Positions 1 through 9,176 are shown, counted from the stretch's first letter. The stretch is DNA of 64,000 nucleotides from Treponema sp. (GCA_017484285.1 JAFUTH010000005.1:219329-283328); one strand, 5' to 3'. Numbers and translations are program-made. Notes: generated by a model not told the origin, from the sequence alone.

Positions 1-1160
1 CGGTGCAGAAAGGCGATACGCTCTTCGTGCCATACATGCAGCACTTCTCAACGATTATGCTCATCGGCGAAGTAACAAAAACCGTTGAAGTTCCCGCACT
101 TCCGCTCAAAAGACTCTCGACACTCGTAAGCGAGCACAGAACAGAATACGGCTCACTGCGACACGTCAGCGTAAAATCTATTGACGGCAGTGTCACCGAC
201 TACGATTTGTTCAAAGCAGACAGATTCGGGGACATGTCACAGAACCCGTACATCAAGGCGGGCGAGACAGTCATTGTCAACCGATTTGACCGAAGGGTGA
301 GCATAAGCGGTGCAGTTGAGCGAAGCGGCACATACGAACTTTTGCCAAATGAGAATCTTAAGGAACTGGTCGAATACTACGGCAACGGACTCGCCCCGCT
401 CGCAGACCCGTCACGAATTGAGTTGTATCGGCAGCTTGTTGAAGACAATGATGACATTGAAGACAATAATTCAGGTATAAAGATGTACCTCGAAGAACAG
501 GATGTCAGCAAAAATTTCAAACTACTCTGTTATGATAGCGTAACGATTTCTTCGTACAACGACCTACGACCGACCATCTTCGTCGAAGGTGCTATCAAAG
601 CAGAAGAAGGTGTCGCTCTTGAAGCATCTACAAAAATGGCGGTTGGTTTCAATCTTGGAGAAGACTATGGCTTTTTTGTTAGGCGCAATCGTGCATGGTT
701 TACCGCCGTTTCTGATGTCGAACAAGCATATATCATCCGTGGAGAAGAAAAAATTCCACTGAACCTAAAGCCGTTTCTTTATGATGTCACTGCACACAGT
801 AAAGTTGCCATTGAAAAAGATGACACGCTCATGGTACCGTTCAAGCAATACTTCGTCAGTGTTTCGGGCGCAGTAAAAAATCCTGGTCGTTATCCATACA
901 TTCCAGACCGAACATGGGATTACTACATCGGCTTGGCGGGAGGCTTCATAAAAACACAGAACGCGCGCGAAAAGGTAACAATCACTGATGTCGAAGGAAA
1001 GAAATATTCTAAAAAGACAGTGATTCAGCCAGAAATGACGATTGAAGCAGCAACGAACAGCAAGCTGTTCTACTTCAACCAATACGCGCCGGTATTGACG
1101 ACACTTCTGTCGATTATCGCGACGAGCCTTTCTATTCTTGCCGTAACAGGCGCATTGTAA
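1..1160 (+). CDS. SLBB-domain polysaccharide export-type protein (5' partial)
   Basis: The reading frame is open from the first bases, so the true start lies outside the window; the first GTG at position 3 is probably internal. The visible 385 residues contain at least two SLBB-like modules, around residues 90-160 (with VSISGAVERSGTYEL) and around 275-345 (with VSVSGAVKNPGRYPY). Each is preceded by a short DTLxVP or GETVIV strand. The protein ends in a hydrophobic stretch at about residues 362-385 that could be a membrane anchor. SLBB proteins of the Wza/polysaccharide export class form or line periplasmic-outer-membrane export channels, so a role in surface polysaccharide export is inferred from the family. 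No neighbouring export genes are visible downstream. A convergent hairpin terminator follows the stop directly. Confidence 0.75.
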   Translation, partial: VQKGDTLFVPYMQHFSTIMLIGEVTKTVEVPALPLKRLSTLVSEHRTEYGSLRHVSVKSIDGSVTDYDLFKADRFGDMSQNPYIKAGETVIVNRFDRRVSISGAVERSGTYELLPNENLKELVEYYGNGLAPLADPSRIELYRQLVEDNDDIEDNNSGIKMYLEEQDVSKNFKLLCYDSVTISSYNDLRPTIFVEGAIKAEEGVALEASTKMAVGFNLGEDYGFFVRRNRAWFTAVSDVEQAYIIRGEEKIPLNLKPFLYDVTAHSKVAIEKDDTLMVPFKQYFVSVSGAVKNPGRYPYIPDRTWDYYIGLAGGFIKTQNAREKVTITDVEGKKYSKKTVIQPEMTIEAATNSKLFYFNQYAPVLTTLLSIIATSLSILAVTGAL

Positions 1161-1194
1161 TGGCTTCACCTACGTGATGTTGTGAAGCCATTTT
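1161..1194. terminator. Hairpin terminator between convergent genes
   Basis: The arms TGGCTTCAC (1161-1169) and GTGAAGCCA (1182-1190) form a perfect 9-bp stem followed by TTTT on the plus strand. The far arm overlaps the last codons of the convergent MATE gene, so the hairpin is partly coding. Confidence 0.7.
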
Positions 1195-2531
1195 CCTGAC
1201 CTCACACGAATCACACCGCACAGGCTCTTTAAGACCTGCTCGCTTTCAAGACAGAACAAAATCACCCATGCAGGGCTTTTCCATACAAAGGTTGCCACAA
1301 GCCCGAGCGGGAGCGCAATCGCCCACATCCAGCCGTTGTCGATAATCGAGGCAAAAATCGTGTCGCCCCCGCTTCGACACACGCCCACGATAATGAGCAT
1401 GTTGAACGCACGGAACGGATACATCACCATCAGCACATACAGCATTGACTGCGTGATTGCGATGATATGCGGCTCGACATTGAACACGAACGGCAAAATT
1501 CGCGAAATCGGGAACAATAGCAGCCCGATTATGCCACCCATGAGCGGAAAGAACCAGCAAAAGCGGTTTGTGTAGGCACGAGCGGCAGCTTCTTCATTTG
1601 CGCCGATTTTCTTTCCCAAAATGACGGAAGACGCGCTTCCCATGCCGATAAAAAACACCCAGGTAAGCTGGCTTACCGTGTTCATAATACTGAACGCTGC
1701 GAACGAATCAGTACCCGCATGCGCGAAAATCGAATTCTGCGTGGTGATTCCCAAGCCCCAGAGCGTTTCCGAAAGCAGAACGGGCGTTCCGATTCTGAGC
1801 AATTTGAGGACAAACGTACGGTCGAAGCCGAACAATTCTTTGAGCGTGCCGACTGCCTCGTACTTGCGGGCGATTCCCACCGAAAGCGTTATAATCATTT
1901 CTACCGCGCGGGAAATCACGGTCGCTAACGCCGCGCCAACGACGCCCATTCTCGGAATTCCGAGCGGTGCACAGCCGAAAATAAAAATGGCGTTGAGGCT
2001 CACGTTCATCACGAAAGAAATCGCCGTCGTCACCATCGGGAGAACGACATGCTCCGTGCTTCGGAATGCCATCTGACACGAAAAAGAAATCGCTAGCAGA
2101 GGATAGCAAAGCGCAGCAATCCGAAGATAGCGCGTGCCTTCGTGCAGAACTGCCGCATCGGTTGAATACAAATGAAGCAATTTCTCAGGAATGAGCGTTC
2201 CGCCCGCCAAAAACACAAGCGAGACCGTAAAGCACAGGGTAAGCATGATTCCGAATGCTTTTCTGATTCCTTTAAAATCCCATGCTCCCCAAAATTGCGC
2301 GATAAAAATCGAGCAGCCCGATGAAATGCCGAACACCACCATATTCAGCATGAAATAAATCTGATTTCCAAGCCCCACCGCCGCAATCGAAACCGCGCCG
2401 AGCCGCCCAACCATAATCGTGTCGAGCATGTTCACGAAAGTCTGCAACAAATTCTGCAAGATTATCGGAATCGCAATCGAGAAAAGCGTTTTGTAAAAGC
2501 CCGCAAGCAGCGGATTTTTTGTGTTCGGCAT
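1170..2531 (-). CDS. MATE family efflux transporter
   Basis: This 453-residue polytopic membrane protein has the usual MATE length and about twelve hydrophobic segments. The N-terminal stretch IILQNLLQTFVNMLDTIMVG and the LPMVTTAISFVMNVSLNAIF region are typical of MATE Na+/H+-coupled drug or metabolite exporters. Its C-terminus (RSGKWLHNIT) also looks like the normal end of this family. It begins three bases after the stop of the PFL-family gene upstream on the same strand, so the two are probably co-transcribed. The substrate cannot be deduced. A second, more distant MATE gene is at 57944-59317. Confidence 0.9.
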   Translation of the reverse strand: MPNTKNPLLAGFYKTLFSIAIPIILQNLLQTFVNMLDTIMVGRLGAVSIAAVGLGNQIYFMLNMVVFGISSGCSIFIAQFWGAWDFKGIRKAFGIMLTLCFTVSLVFLAGGTLIPEKLLHLYSTDAAVLHEGTRYLRIAALCYPLLAISFSCQMAFRSTEHVVLPMVTTAISFVMNVSLNAIFIFGCAPLGIPRMGVVGAALATVISRAVEMIITLSVGIARKYEAVGTLKELFGFDRTFVLKLLRIGTPVLLSETLWGLGITTQNSIFAHAGTDSFAAFSIMNTVSQLTWVFFIGMGSASSVILGKKIGANEEAAARAYTNRFCWFFPLMGGIIGLLLFPISRILPFVFNVEPHIIAITQSMLYVLMVMYPFRAFNMLIIVGVCRSGGDTIFASIIDNGWMWAIALPLGLVATFVWKSPAWVILFCLESEQVLKSLCGVIRVRSGKWLHNIT

Positions 2532-2534
2532 TTC

Positions 2535-3896
2535 CTAGTTTCTGAACGAATGAATCGGAGCGGGAATGCGCCCGCCACGGTTGATAAAATCCGCACAACT
2601 GAACTTGCTCACAGGCATGACAGGGCAGCCACCGAGCAATCCGCCGAACTCAATCCAATCGCCCGCTTTTTTGCCGGGGGCTGGAATCAGGCGCACGGCG
2701 GTCGTTTTGTTGTTCACCATGCCGATTGCGAATTCGTCCGCCATAATGCCACTAATCGTGGTGGCGGGAGTGTCGCCCGGAATTGCAATCATGTCCAAGC
2801 CGACTGAGCACACGGTCGTCATCGCTTCGAGTTTTTCCAAACAGATTGAGCCTTGCTTGACCGCGTTAATCATGCCCTCGTCTTCCGAAACAGGAATGAA
2901 CGCGCCTGAAAGCCCGCCCACGCTCGTAGAAGCCATCACGCCGCCTTTTTTTACCATATCGGTAAGCATTGCAAGTGCCGCCGTTGTTCCGGGTGCACCC
3001 GCGCCTTCCAAGCCGATTTCTTCAAGAATCCGCGCAACGCTATCGCCCACAGCAGGAGTCGGAGCGAGAGACAAATCCAAAATACCGAAATTCACGCCAA
3101 GCCGACTAGCCGCCTCAGTTCCAACGAGCTGACCTAAGCGCGTGATTTTAAACGCCATTTTTTTGATTCCCTCAGCAAGTTCGTTAATCGGCTTTCCTTT
3201 GTAATCGCGGGCGGCGGCAAGGATTACGCCTGGTCCCGAAACGCCCACATTAATGACAGAATCAGCCTCGCCTGGTCCGTGGAACGCGCCCGCCATAAAG
3301 GGATTGTCCTCTGGCGCGTTGCAGAACACGACGAGCTTTGAGCAGCCGTTAATCGCGCAGTCTTTGCTTGCCTCGGCGGTCGCTTTTATCGTTTCGCCCA
3401 TGAGCTTTACCGCGTCCATGTTGATTCCGCTTTTTGTGCTTCCCACATTCACGCTTGAGCAGACAAAATCCGTGGTCGCCAGTGCTTCTGGGATTGAGTC
3501 AATCAAAATCTTATCAGCGGGGGTGATTCCCTTTTGCACGAGAGCCGAAAATCCGCCGATAAAATTGATTCCGAGTTCGCGGGCGCATTTGTCGAGCGTT
3601 TTGCAATATTCTACATACGACTTGGCATTGCTCGCACCCGCCACGAGCGCAATCGGCGTGACGGAAATACGCTTGTTGATAATCGGAACGCCAAGCTCCT
3701 TCTCAATATCCTGACCGACTTTGACGAGATTTCCCGCCTTTTTCATGATTTTATCGTACATCCGCTGATTCGCTTTTTTTGAGTCCGAATCGGCGCAGTC
3801 CAAAAGAGAAATTCCCATCGTGATACAGCGCACATCGAGTTTGTGGCGCAAAAACATATTGACCGTTTCTTGAATTTCAACAGGCGTAAAGAGCAT
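2535..3896 (-). CDS. PFL family protein (DUF711/UPF0210)
   Basis: The product is a 453-residue protein of the UPF0210/DUF711 family, structurally related to pyruvate formate-lyase-like folds but without a proven reaction. Recognisable stretches are the N-terminal [22 protein letters not shown], the central [13 protein letters not shown] and the C-terminal region with [16 protein letters not shown] start it at the ATG at 3896, because a GGAGG lies six bases upstream. A longer frame from a TTG at 3908 would place the Shine-Dalgarno sequence inside the gene. In many bacteria the gene follows a small ACT-domain protein, which is absent here. It lies directly upstream of the MATE gene in the same operon. 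Confidence 0.9.
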   Translation of the reverse strand: MLFTPVEIQETVNMFLRHKLDVRCITMGISLLDCADSDSKKANQRMYDKIMKKAGNLVKVGQDIEKELGVPIINKRISVTPIALVAGASNAKSYVEYCKTLDKCARELGINFIGGFSALVQKGITPADKILIDSIPEALATTDFVCSSVNVGSTKSGINMDAVKLMGETIKATAEASKDCAINGCSKLVVFCNAPEDNPFMAGAFHGPGEADSVINVGVSGPGVILAAARDYKGKPINELAEGIKKMAFKITRLGQLVGTEAASRLGVNFGILDLSLAPTPAVGDSVARILEEIGLEGAGAPGTTAALAMLTDMVKKGGVMASTSVGGLSGAFIPVSEDEGMINAVKQGSICLEKLEAMTTVCSVGLDMIAIPGDTPATTISGIMADEFAIGMVNNKTTAVRLIPAPGKKAGDWIEFGGLLGGCPVMPVSKFSCADFINRGGRIPAPIHSFRN

Positions 3897-3981
3897 TAGT
3901 TCCTCCAAAAATCTTGGGATTTATCATAGTATAAAACGACGTATTGTTCAAATAAAGGTCGGTTTTGGACGTTTTTTTTAC

Positions 3982-4010
3982 TTGACGGCAACCCGAGCAA
4001 CCTTTAATAT
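3982..4010 (+). promoter_or_regulatory. Sigma-70 type promoter for the 66-residue membrane protein
   Basis: A -35 box TTGACG (3982-3987) is separated by exactly 17 bases from the -10 box TAATAT (4005-4010). The start codon at 4048 then has a leader of about 30 bases. Confidence 0.7.
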
Positions 4011-4047
4011 AGTGTTGATAATTTTTTATTTTGACAGAGGTAATCAT

Positions 4048-4248
4048 ATGGCTTCAAATACAGTTGCAGAAAAAAACACATCAGGTTTTGACTCGCTCCC
4101 AATCGCGGTTCAAATGCTCATTGGTATTGCAATTCTTTTGCTCATTGCATTGATTGGTTTTGCAGTTTTCTTTGCAATCGACATTCTTCTTCTTGACTTC
4201 GACCCAATCGGTAAGCTTGCAGGGTTAATTTCCGGGGCTGTAAACTAA
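4048..4248 (+). CDS. Small single-span membrane protein, unknown function
   Basis: The product is 66 residues long. It has a polar N-terminus, one hydrophobic helix at about residues 20-47 (AVQMLIGIAILLLIALIGFA and following) and a short amphipathic tail. I do not recognise a family. The start at 4048 is chosen because it follows an AGAGG stretch and a strong promoter, with a good terminator right behind the stop; the frame is open further upstream to 3982, but that part overlaps the promoter. The gene is therefore a self-contained monocistronic unit, which argues that it is real. Role unknown; it could be a small regulatory or structural membrane peptide. Confidence 0.6.
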   Translation: MASNTVAEKNTSGFDSLPIAVQMLIGIAILLLIALIGFAVFFAIDILLLDFDPIGKLAGLISGAVN

Positions 4249-4261
4249 GTTTTTTATACTG

Positions 4262-4286
4262 CCGGTCATTTTTGACCGGTTTTTTT
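4262..4286 (+). terminator. Rho-independent terminator
   Basis: CCGGTCA (4262-4268) pairs with TGACCGG (4273-4279) and is followed by seven T. It closes the small membrane-protein unit. Confidence 0.85.
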
Positions 4287-4303
4287 ATGCCCGCGTCGCT
4301 AAA

Positions 4304-4332
4304 TTGCGTTTGTTCTGCTGATTCACTATACT
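4304..4332 (+). promoter_or_regulatory. Promoter giving a nearly leaderless mRNA for the double ABC ATPase
   Basis: TTGCGT (4304-4309), a 17-base spacer, and TATACT (4327-4332). The start codon is at 4342, nine bases after the -10 box, and no Shine-Dalgarno sequence is present. Transcription would begin within a few bases of the ATG. Confidence 0.65.
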
Positions 4333-4341
4333 TTTCCCATC

Positions 4342-5940
4342 ATGAAAGAAAATTCACTCATTTACATAAACAATTGCCGCGTGCAGGACTTGCACGGAAC
4401 AAATATCGCTTCTCTTGACTGGCGCATGAACTCGGGCGAGGCGTGGCTTGTGATTGGACCGAACGGCGGCGGAAAGGCGGATTTTTTGCGTGCGCTCGCA
4501 GGCGAAAAGCAGATTCTGCCGAATGATTCCACGGGAGCGTACGCAACGCATTTTACTGACTCAGTTGAGATTGTCTCGCTGGAGCGGGCGGCGAGTTTGA
4601 TTCAAGAAGAGCGCGACTTGGACGAGTCTGAATATCTGAACAGAATTGACGAGGGCAGAACGGGGCGGCGATTCATCTGCGAAGTTTTGGGCGGGCCTGA
4701 CGCAAAGCACCGAAATCTTCCCCTGCCAGCAATTGCCGAGCGGCTTGAAACGCTCCCCGAAGTAAAGCTCTGCGGAGTCGAGAAAATTCTTGACCGCGGG
4801 CTGAAATTCATGTCAACGGGCGAGATTCGGCGGACGCTTTTGTGCCGTGCGCTCCTTTCGGGAAAAAAACTTTTGATTTTGAGCGACCCGTTTGCAGGGC
4901 TAGACGCACAGAGCCGTACGATTCTGCTTGAATTTTTCAAAACGATTGTCGGAAAGCAAAAAAATGCGGGCGAAACCGAACCGCGCACCACGATTATTCT
5001 CGGCATGGAGCGATACCACGAAATCCCCGACACGATTACGCATGTGCTTGAATTTGCAAACGGAAAAATCTCTTTCTACGGAACAAAATCTGACTATGAA
5101 AAAGTGATTTCCGAGCGCGAGGCAGAAAAAGCAAAATCTCGCGAAGCCGAAAAAAGCGAATTCGTGAGCGAGTTGCGGGAGATTCAAGAAGAAAGCGCGG
5201 TCGTTCAGCCACCAAAAGAAGAAAGTGCCGAATCCCTCGTCAAAATGAATGCCGTGAATGTGGGCTGGGGCGAGCACCGCGTTTTGGTCGATTTTAACTG
5301 GGAAGTGAAGAAGGGCGAGCACTGGCTTATCCGAGGCCCGAACGGAAGCGGAAAAACCACGCTCTTGGAGCTGATTACAGGCGACAATCACCAAGTGTTT
5401 GCGAACGATGTATGGCTCTTCGGGCGAAAGCGCGGCACGGGTGAAACAATCTGGGACATCAAAAAGAATCTCGGAATCGTGAGTTACCGCTGGCATGTCG
5501 AATACCGCATGGTCGGCGGCACAGATTTGGAAAGCGTGATTATCTCGGGCTTTAAAGACTCAATCGGCTTGTACGAGCAAAAAACCGATGTGGAGATTGC
5601 CACGGCTCGGAAATGGCTTCGGCTCGGCGGATTTGAGGGGCGCGAGCATGAATCATTCAGCAATTTGAGTTACGGTGAGCAGAGGGCGATTTTGATTTTG
5701 CGGGCGGCGGTAAAAGCACCGAAAATCCTCATTCTTGACGAACCGTGCCACGGCCTTGACGAAAACTACCGCCAGAAAATCTTGGACTTGATTGAGACAG
5801 TCGCCGAAACGGGCACAACCACGCTCCTCCACGTAACCCACGACCCGAGCGAAGCCCTCCCCTGCGAAAAGCACATTCTGGAACTCCGTCCGAACGAATC
5901 ACCGATGTATCAAGTAATAGCTCGCATGGAGGCGAGTTAA
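4342..5940 (+). CDS. ModF-like tandem ABC ATPase
   Basis: The 532-residue soluble protein contains two ABC nucleotide-binding domains and no membrane segments, like E. coli ModF. The second domain is intact: Walker A GPNGSGKTT at residues 332-340, signature LSYGEQ, Walker B LILDEP. The first is degenerate. Its Walker A reads GPNGGGKAD, with Ala46 in place of the usual Ser/Thr, and the Walker B end reads LLILSDP, with Ser181 and Asp182 where Asp and Glu are expected. The first signature (STGEIRRTLLCRALLS) closely resembles that of ModF. A charged linker (residues about 255-290) joins the domains. ModF sits in molybdate loci in enterobacteria, but no molybdate genes are here, so the role is open. 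The 3' end lies inside a 29-base direct repeat. Confidence 0.8.
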   Translation: MKENSLIYINNCRVQDLHGTNIASLDWRMNSGEAWLVIGPNGGGKADFLRALAGEKQILPNDSTGAYATHFTDSVEIVSLERAASLIQEERDLDESEYLNRIDEGRTGRRFICEVLGGPDAKHRNLPLPAIAERLETLPEVKLCGVEKILDRGLKFMSTGEIRRTLLCRALLSGKKLLILSDPFAGLDAQSRTILLEFFKTIVGKQKNAGETEPRTTIILGMERYHEIPDTITHVLEFANGKISFYGTKSDYEKVISEREAEKAKSREAEKSEFVSELREIQEESAVVQPPKEESAESLVKMNAVNVGWGEHRVLVDFNWEVKKGEHWLIRGPNGSGKTTLLELITGDNHQVFANDVWLFGRKRGTGETIWDIKKNLGIVSYRWHVEYRMVGGTDLESVIISGFKDSIGLYEQKTDVEIATARKWLRLGGFEGREHESFSNLSYGEQRAILILRAAVKAPKILILDEPCHGLDENYRQKILDLIETVAETGTTTLLHVTHDPSEALPCEKHILELRPNESPMYQVIARMEAS

Positions 5941-6025
5941 AGACCGCTGACCGCGAGAATTCCGTCAGGAATTCTCGTCACGACATGGATGTCGAACGAT
6001 GTATCAGGTAATAGCTCGCATGGAG
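5903..6025. repeat. 29-base direct repeat flanking a palindrome-rich insert
   Basis: Positions 5903-5931 and 5997-6025 are identical at 28 of 29 bases; the first copy is the end of the ABC ATPase gene. Between them lie two hairpins, CGAGAATTCC/GGAATTCTCG and CGACAT/ATGTCG. The arrangement looks like a duplicated target or a partial gene-end duplication around a small palindromic element. Confidence 0.7.
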
Positions 6026-6045
6026 TAAGCATTGCGCTCCCGTGC

Positions 6046-7905
6046 TCAGCGCAAAAGCACTTTGATTAAATCCCGTCGCCCTGCTTTTTCGAGTGCTTCC
6101 TTCACAAGCGAGTAATTTTCTCGGCGGTTGAATTGTAAGAGTGCGCGTTGCAATCGGCGTTCGTGTGCTCTGCGGGCAACATACACTTCTTCAAATTCGC
6201 CGTTTTCGAGACGGTTTCGCGGATTCAAGCCCGTCCAGTACATGCAGGTCGAAAGGCTTCCCGGCGTGGGGTAAAAATCCTGCACTTGGTCGGGAACGAA
6301 GCCCGTTTTTTTGAGATAAAGCGCGACTTCAATCGCCTCTGCCAAGCCCGCGCCCGGATGCGAGCAGATGTAATACGGCACGAGATACTGTTTTTTGCCC
6401 AATTTTTTGTTCCATTCAGCGTATTCGGCGGCAAATTTTTCGTAGAGTTCGTGATTGCTCTTCCGCATGAGTCGGAGCACTTTGTTACTCACATGCTCAG
6501 GAGCTACTTTGAGCTGACCCGAAATGTGATGCTCAATGAGTTCCTTAAAAAACGATTTGTCCTCGTCCATCATAAGATAATCGAATCGGATTCCTGAGCG
6601 AATAAAGACTTTTTTGACTTTCGGAAGGCTTCTGAGTTTTCGGAGCAATTCGACATATTCGGTGTGAGTGACATTCACATTTTTGCACGGATTCGTTCCC
6701 ATGCAGTCTTTGTTTTGGCACGCGCCGCGCTCTTTTTGGAATTTACACGCATCGTGTCGGAAATTCGCCGTCGGGCCGCCCACATCGTGAATGTAGCCCT
6801 TGAAATCGGGATTTTCGGTGATGATTTTCGCCTCTTTGAGCAAACTTTCGTGGCTTCGCGCTTGGATTCGCCGCCCCTGATGAAAGGTAATCGCACAGAA
6901 CGAACATGCGCCAAAGCACCCGCGACTTGAAACAAGACTGAACTGCACTTCGCTCAGCGCGGGGATTCCCGTTTTTCCGTTTTCGGCGGGAGAATCGTAC
7001 ATCGGATGCCATTTTCGCGTAAAGGGAAGCTCGTAAATCGCGTCAAATTCTTCGGTCGTGAGCGGAAAAGCCGCCGGCTCTTGCACGATAAACCGCGCGT
7101 CAACTGGTTCTATGAGCGGGTGACCGTTAATCGCGTCAGTGTTCTGCTCCTGCACGAGATAGCTTTCGGCGAACAATTTTTTACTTTCGGGAGTGTTTTT
7201 TGAAATTTCAGCGTAGGAAGGAAGCATAATGGCATTTTCGGGAAATTCTTCCGCCTTGCTCGTGTACCACACCGTTCCGCGCACCCCGCGAATGGCTTTT
7301 GCGGGGATTCCCTCGCGCAATTTCGCCGCGATTTCAAGAATCGAATGCTCGCCCATGCCGTACATAAGCAAATCCGCCTTTGAATCAAGAAGAATCGAGC
7401 GGCGCACCGTGTTTGACCAGTAATCGTAGTGGCTCGTCCGCCGCAAACTCGCCTCAATTCCGCCAATCAGCACATTCACGCCCTTGTACGCCTCGCGGAT
7501 TTTTGAAACATACGTGATTAACGCCCTGTCTGGCCGATGCCCCGCCACACCGCCGTGCGCGTACACATCTTCCGAACGCGGCTTGTTGTTTGCCGTGTAA
7601 TTTGAGACCATTGAATCCATCGCCCCCGCGCTCACCAAAAAACCGAGCTTCGGGCGACCAAATTTGCGGAATTCCTCGACATTCTTCCAGTCAGGCTGAG
7701 GCAAAATCGCGACCGTGTAGCCGTTCGCCTCCAAAAGCCGACCAAGCAACGCCGAAGCGAAGGAAGCATGGTCAACATACGCGTCACCAGAGACAAAAAC
7801 GAAATCAACTTCGCTGATTCCTCGGTCGAGAAGGTCTTGCTGTGAAACGGGGAGGAAGGGATTCGTTTTTACTGTTCCTGTACGACTTCGCTTACTTCGG
7901 GGCAC
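6046..7905 (-). CDS. YgiQ family radical SAM protein
   Basis: This is a radical SAM enzyme of the YgiQ type. The N-terminal NPFLPVSQQDLLDRG and the GDAYVDHASF motif are family hallmarks. The iron-sulfur binding motif CFGACSFC is in the middle of the protein, and the C-terminal part holds CMYWTGLNPR and related family sequence. The reaction of YgiQ proteins is unknown. The start is uncertain. The open frame extends to an ATG at 7971, inside the nfuA-like gene, but the conserved part begins near residue 37 of that frame and no ATG lies close to it. I chose the GTG at 7905, which still overlaps the upstream gene by 37 bases. Translational coupling with the Fe-S scaffold gene is plausible. Confidence 0.85.
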   Translation of the reverse strand: MPRSKRSRTGTVKTNPFLPVSQQDLLDRGISEVDFVFVSGDAYVDHASFASALLGRLLEANGYTVAILPQPDWKNVEEFRKFGRPKLGFLVSAGAMDSMVSNYTANNKPRSEDVYAHGGVAGHRPDRALITYVSKIREAYKGVNVLIGGIEASLRRTSHYDYWSNTVRRSILLDSKADLLMYGMGEHSILEIAAKLREGIPAKAIRGVRGTVWYTSKAEEFPENAIMLPSYAEISKNTPESKKLFAESYLVQEQNTDAINGHPLIEPVDARFIVQEPAAFPLTTEEFDAIYELPFTRKWHPMYDSPAENGKTGIPALSEVQFSLVSSRGCFGACSFCAITFHQGRRIQARSHESLLKEAKIITENPDFKGYIHDVGGPTANFRHDACKFQKERGACQNKDCMGTNPCKNVNVTHTEYVELLRKLRSLPKVKKVFIRSGIRFDYLMMDEDKSFFKELIEHHISGQLKVAPEHVSNKVLRLMRKSNHELYEKFAAEYAEWNKKLGKKQYLVPYYICSHPGAGLAEAIEVALYLKKTGFVPDQVQDFYPTPGSLSTCMYWTGLNPRNRLENGEFEEVYVARRAHERRLQRALLQFNRRENYSLVKEALEKAGRRDLIKVLLR

Positions 7906-8105
7906 GCGTCTTTCAAGTATCGCTCCACGCCCATTTTGAGGGTCATGAGTGCCATCGGGCAGCTGCCACATGCGCCGGTCAATCGCAAATGAACGCGGTT
8001 ATCTTCGTCGATTGAGACGAATTCCATATCGCCGCCGTCTGCCTGTAACTGCGGGCGGAACATGTCGATTGCTTCCAAAACGGTTGCTTCTTGTTCTTTT
8101 GTCAT
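7869..8105 (-). CDS. NfuA/NifU C-terminal type Fe-S scaffold protein
   Basis: The 78-residue protein consists only of the NifU C-terminal domain, with the cluster-binding CGSC motif (Cys46, Cys49) in the usual context LRLTGACGSCPMA. Such proteins carry and deliver [4Fe-4S] clusters. The start is well supported by AAGGAG six bases upstream. It overlaps the start of the YgiQ radical SAM gene downstream, an enzyme that itself needs a [4Fe-4S] cluster, so a supply role is a reasonable inference. Confidence 0.9.
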   Translation of the reverse strand: MTKEQEATVLEAIDMFRPQLQADGGDMEFVSIDEDNRVHLRLTGACGSCPMALMTLKMGVERYLKDACPEVSEVVQEQ

Positions 8106-8251
8106 AGTTTTCTCCTTGATTTTGCATTAGAATGAAAATCGAACGATATATATCTGCTTAAAGATACTGAAAATTCTGCCGAAAATAAAGAGTTGAAGAA
8201 TGTTTTTTTGATATATGCAAAAAATTTTCTTTATCGCGTACTGGAGACATT

Positions 8252-9172
8252 ATGATTAAACGATTTTGGATTATATTCGCGAGTATCGCGCTCATTTTCG
8301 CCACAATTCTGACATCATGCTTTATTGTGAATTCAGAGGAAGATGACTCTCTTCCCGCACCGTCAGTTCTCAAGGGAACAGCAAGCAGCACGCAATATTC
8401 TATAAGTATTCCGTACATCAAAAATATGGAATATGCAAACATTCTAAGACAAAAATGTTTAGACAAAGACTTTATCGAGTCAGAGACCGTAAAAATAACG
8501 ACTGAAAACATCGGTCAAGTCAATGTTAATACTGAAAAAAATATAAGCAATATTCCTTCATTCGCTTTCGATGACTATTACACACTCACAGGCACGTATT
8601 ATTGCTATGCAGTCCGCTATTACGACGGCACATCATACACAACGACAAAATATTCTGATGCGGCAGAAGGACTTGGCACCACAAAAGCTGAGCTTACTGT
8701 CACCTCACCGACCGTCACATACACACGAAACGATTCTACCGAAACCTACATGCTTTCAGTCGCTCCTGATGTCACGTTGCCCACAACTGACTTTACAATT
8801 CTCTCAGTGATTCTCAGCAACGGAAGCATCTCCCGCCCCTTCCCGATTATTTCGGGTCTTACAACAACAAGCGTCGCCGAGAGTGACATGGTTATCTTAG
8901 ATTTGCGCGGAACGCTCACTGACGATTATCTTGGCGTTCCTCTCGAAGTAAAAGGCTTGATTGCCATCAATAAGACAAGTGATACGTCCGAGACGTACTT
9001 TCGCTATTATTGGACAAGTTTTTTGACCGATTTTAATTTTTCTGTCGATTCATCAGGGGCACAAGATACCTCAGATCTCAGATTTATCGTGCCTACCCGT
9101 CTATCCGCATCAAACGATCTCGATGCGACCGCATCAAAAGTTCCCGAGCGCGCCGTGCTGAACATTCAATAG
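8252..9172 (+). CDS. Putative lipoprotein, unknown function
   Basis: The 306-residue protein starts with a basic and hydrophobic signal sequence ending in the lipobox ILTSC (Cys24). The rest is rich in Ser, Thr and Tyr and has the look of beta-sandwich surface domains; no family is recognised. A GGAG precedes the ATG. It is convergent with the TetR gene, four bases away from its stop. The treponemal habit of many one-off surface lipoproteins makes an envelope role likely, but nothing more specific is visible. Confidence 0.65.
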   Translation: MIKRFWIIFASIALIFATILTSCFIVNSEEDDSLPAPSVLKGTASSTQYSISIPYIKNMEYANILRQKCLDKDFIESETVKITTENIGQVNVNTEKNISNIPSFAFDDYYTLTGTYYCYAVRYYDGTSYTTTKYSDAAEGLGTTKAELTVTSPTVTYTRNDSTETYMLSVAPDVTLPTTDFTILSVILSNGSISRPFPIISGLTTTSVAESDMVILDLRGTLTDDYLGVPLEVKGLIAINKTSDTSETYFRYYWTSFLTDFNFSVDSSGAQDTSDLRFIVPTRLSASNDLDATASKVPERAVLNIQ

Positions 9173-9176
9173 CGCG

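Noticed and set aside
3897..3908. Upstream TTG start adding four residues to the PFL-family protein
   Set aside because: The added codons contain the GGAGG ribosome site of the ATG at 3896, so the shorter form is much more likely.
8158..8511. A 117-codon open frame on the minus strand opposite the lipoprotein gene at 8252
   Set aside because: It has no recognisable family or ribosome site and is fully explained as the antiframe of a gene with signal peptide, lipobox and GGAG.
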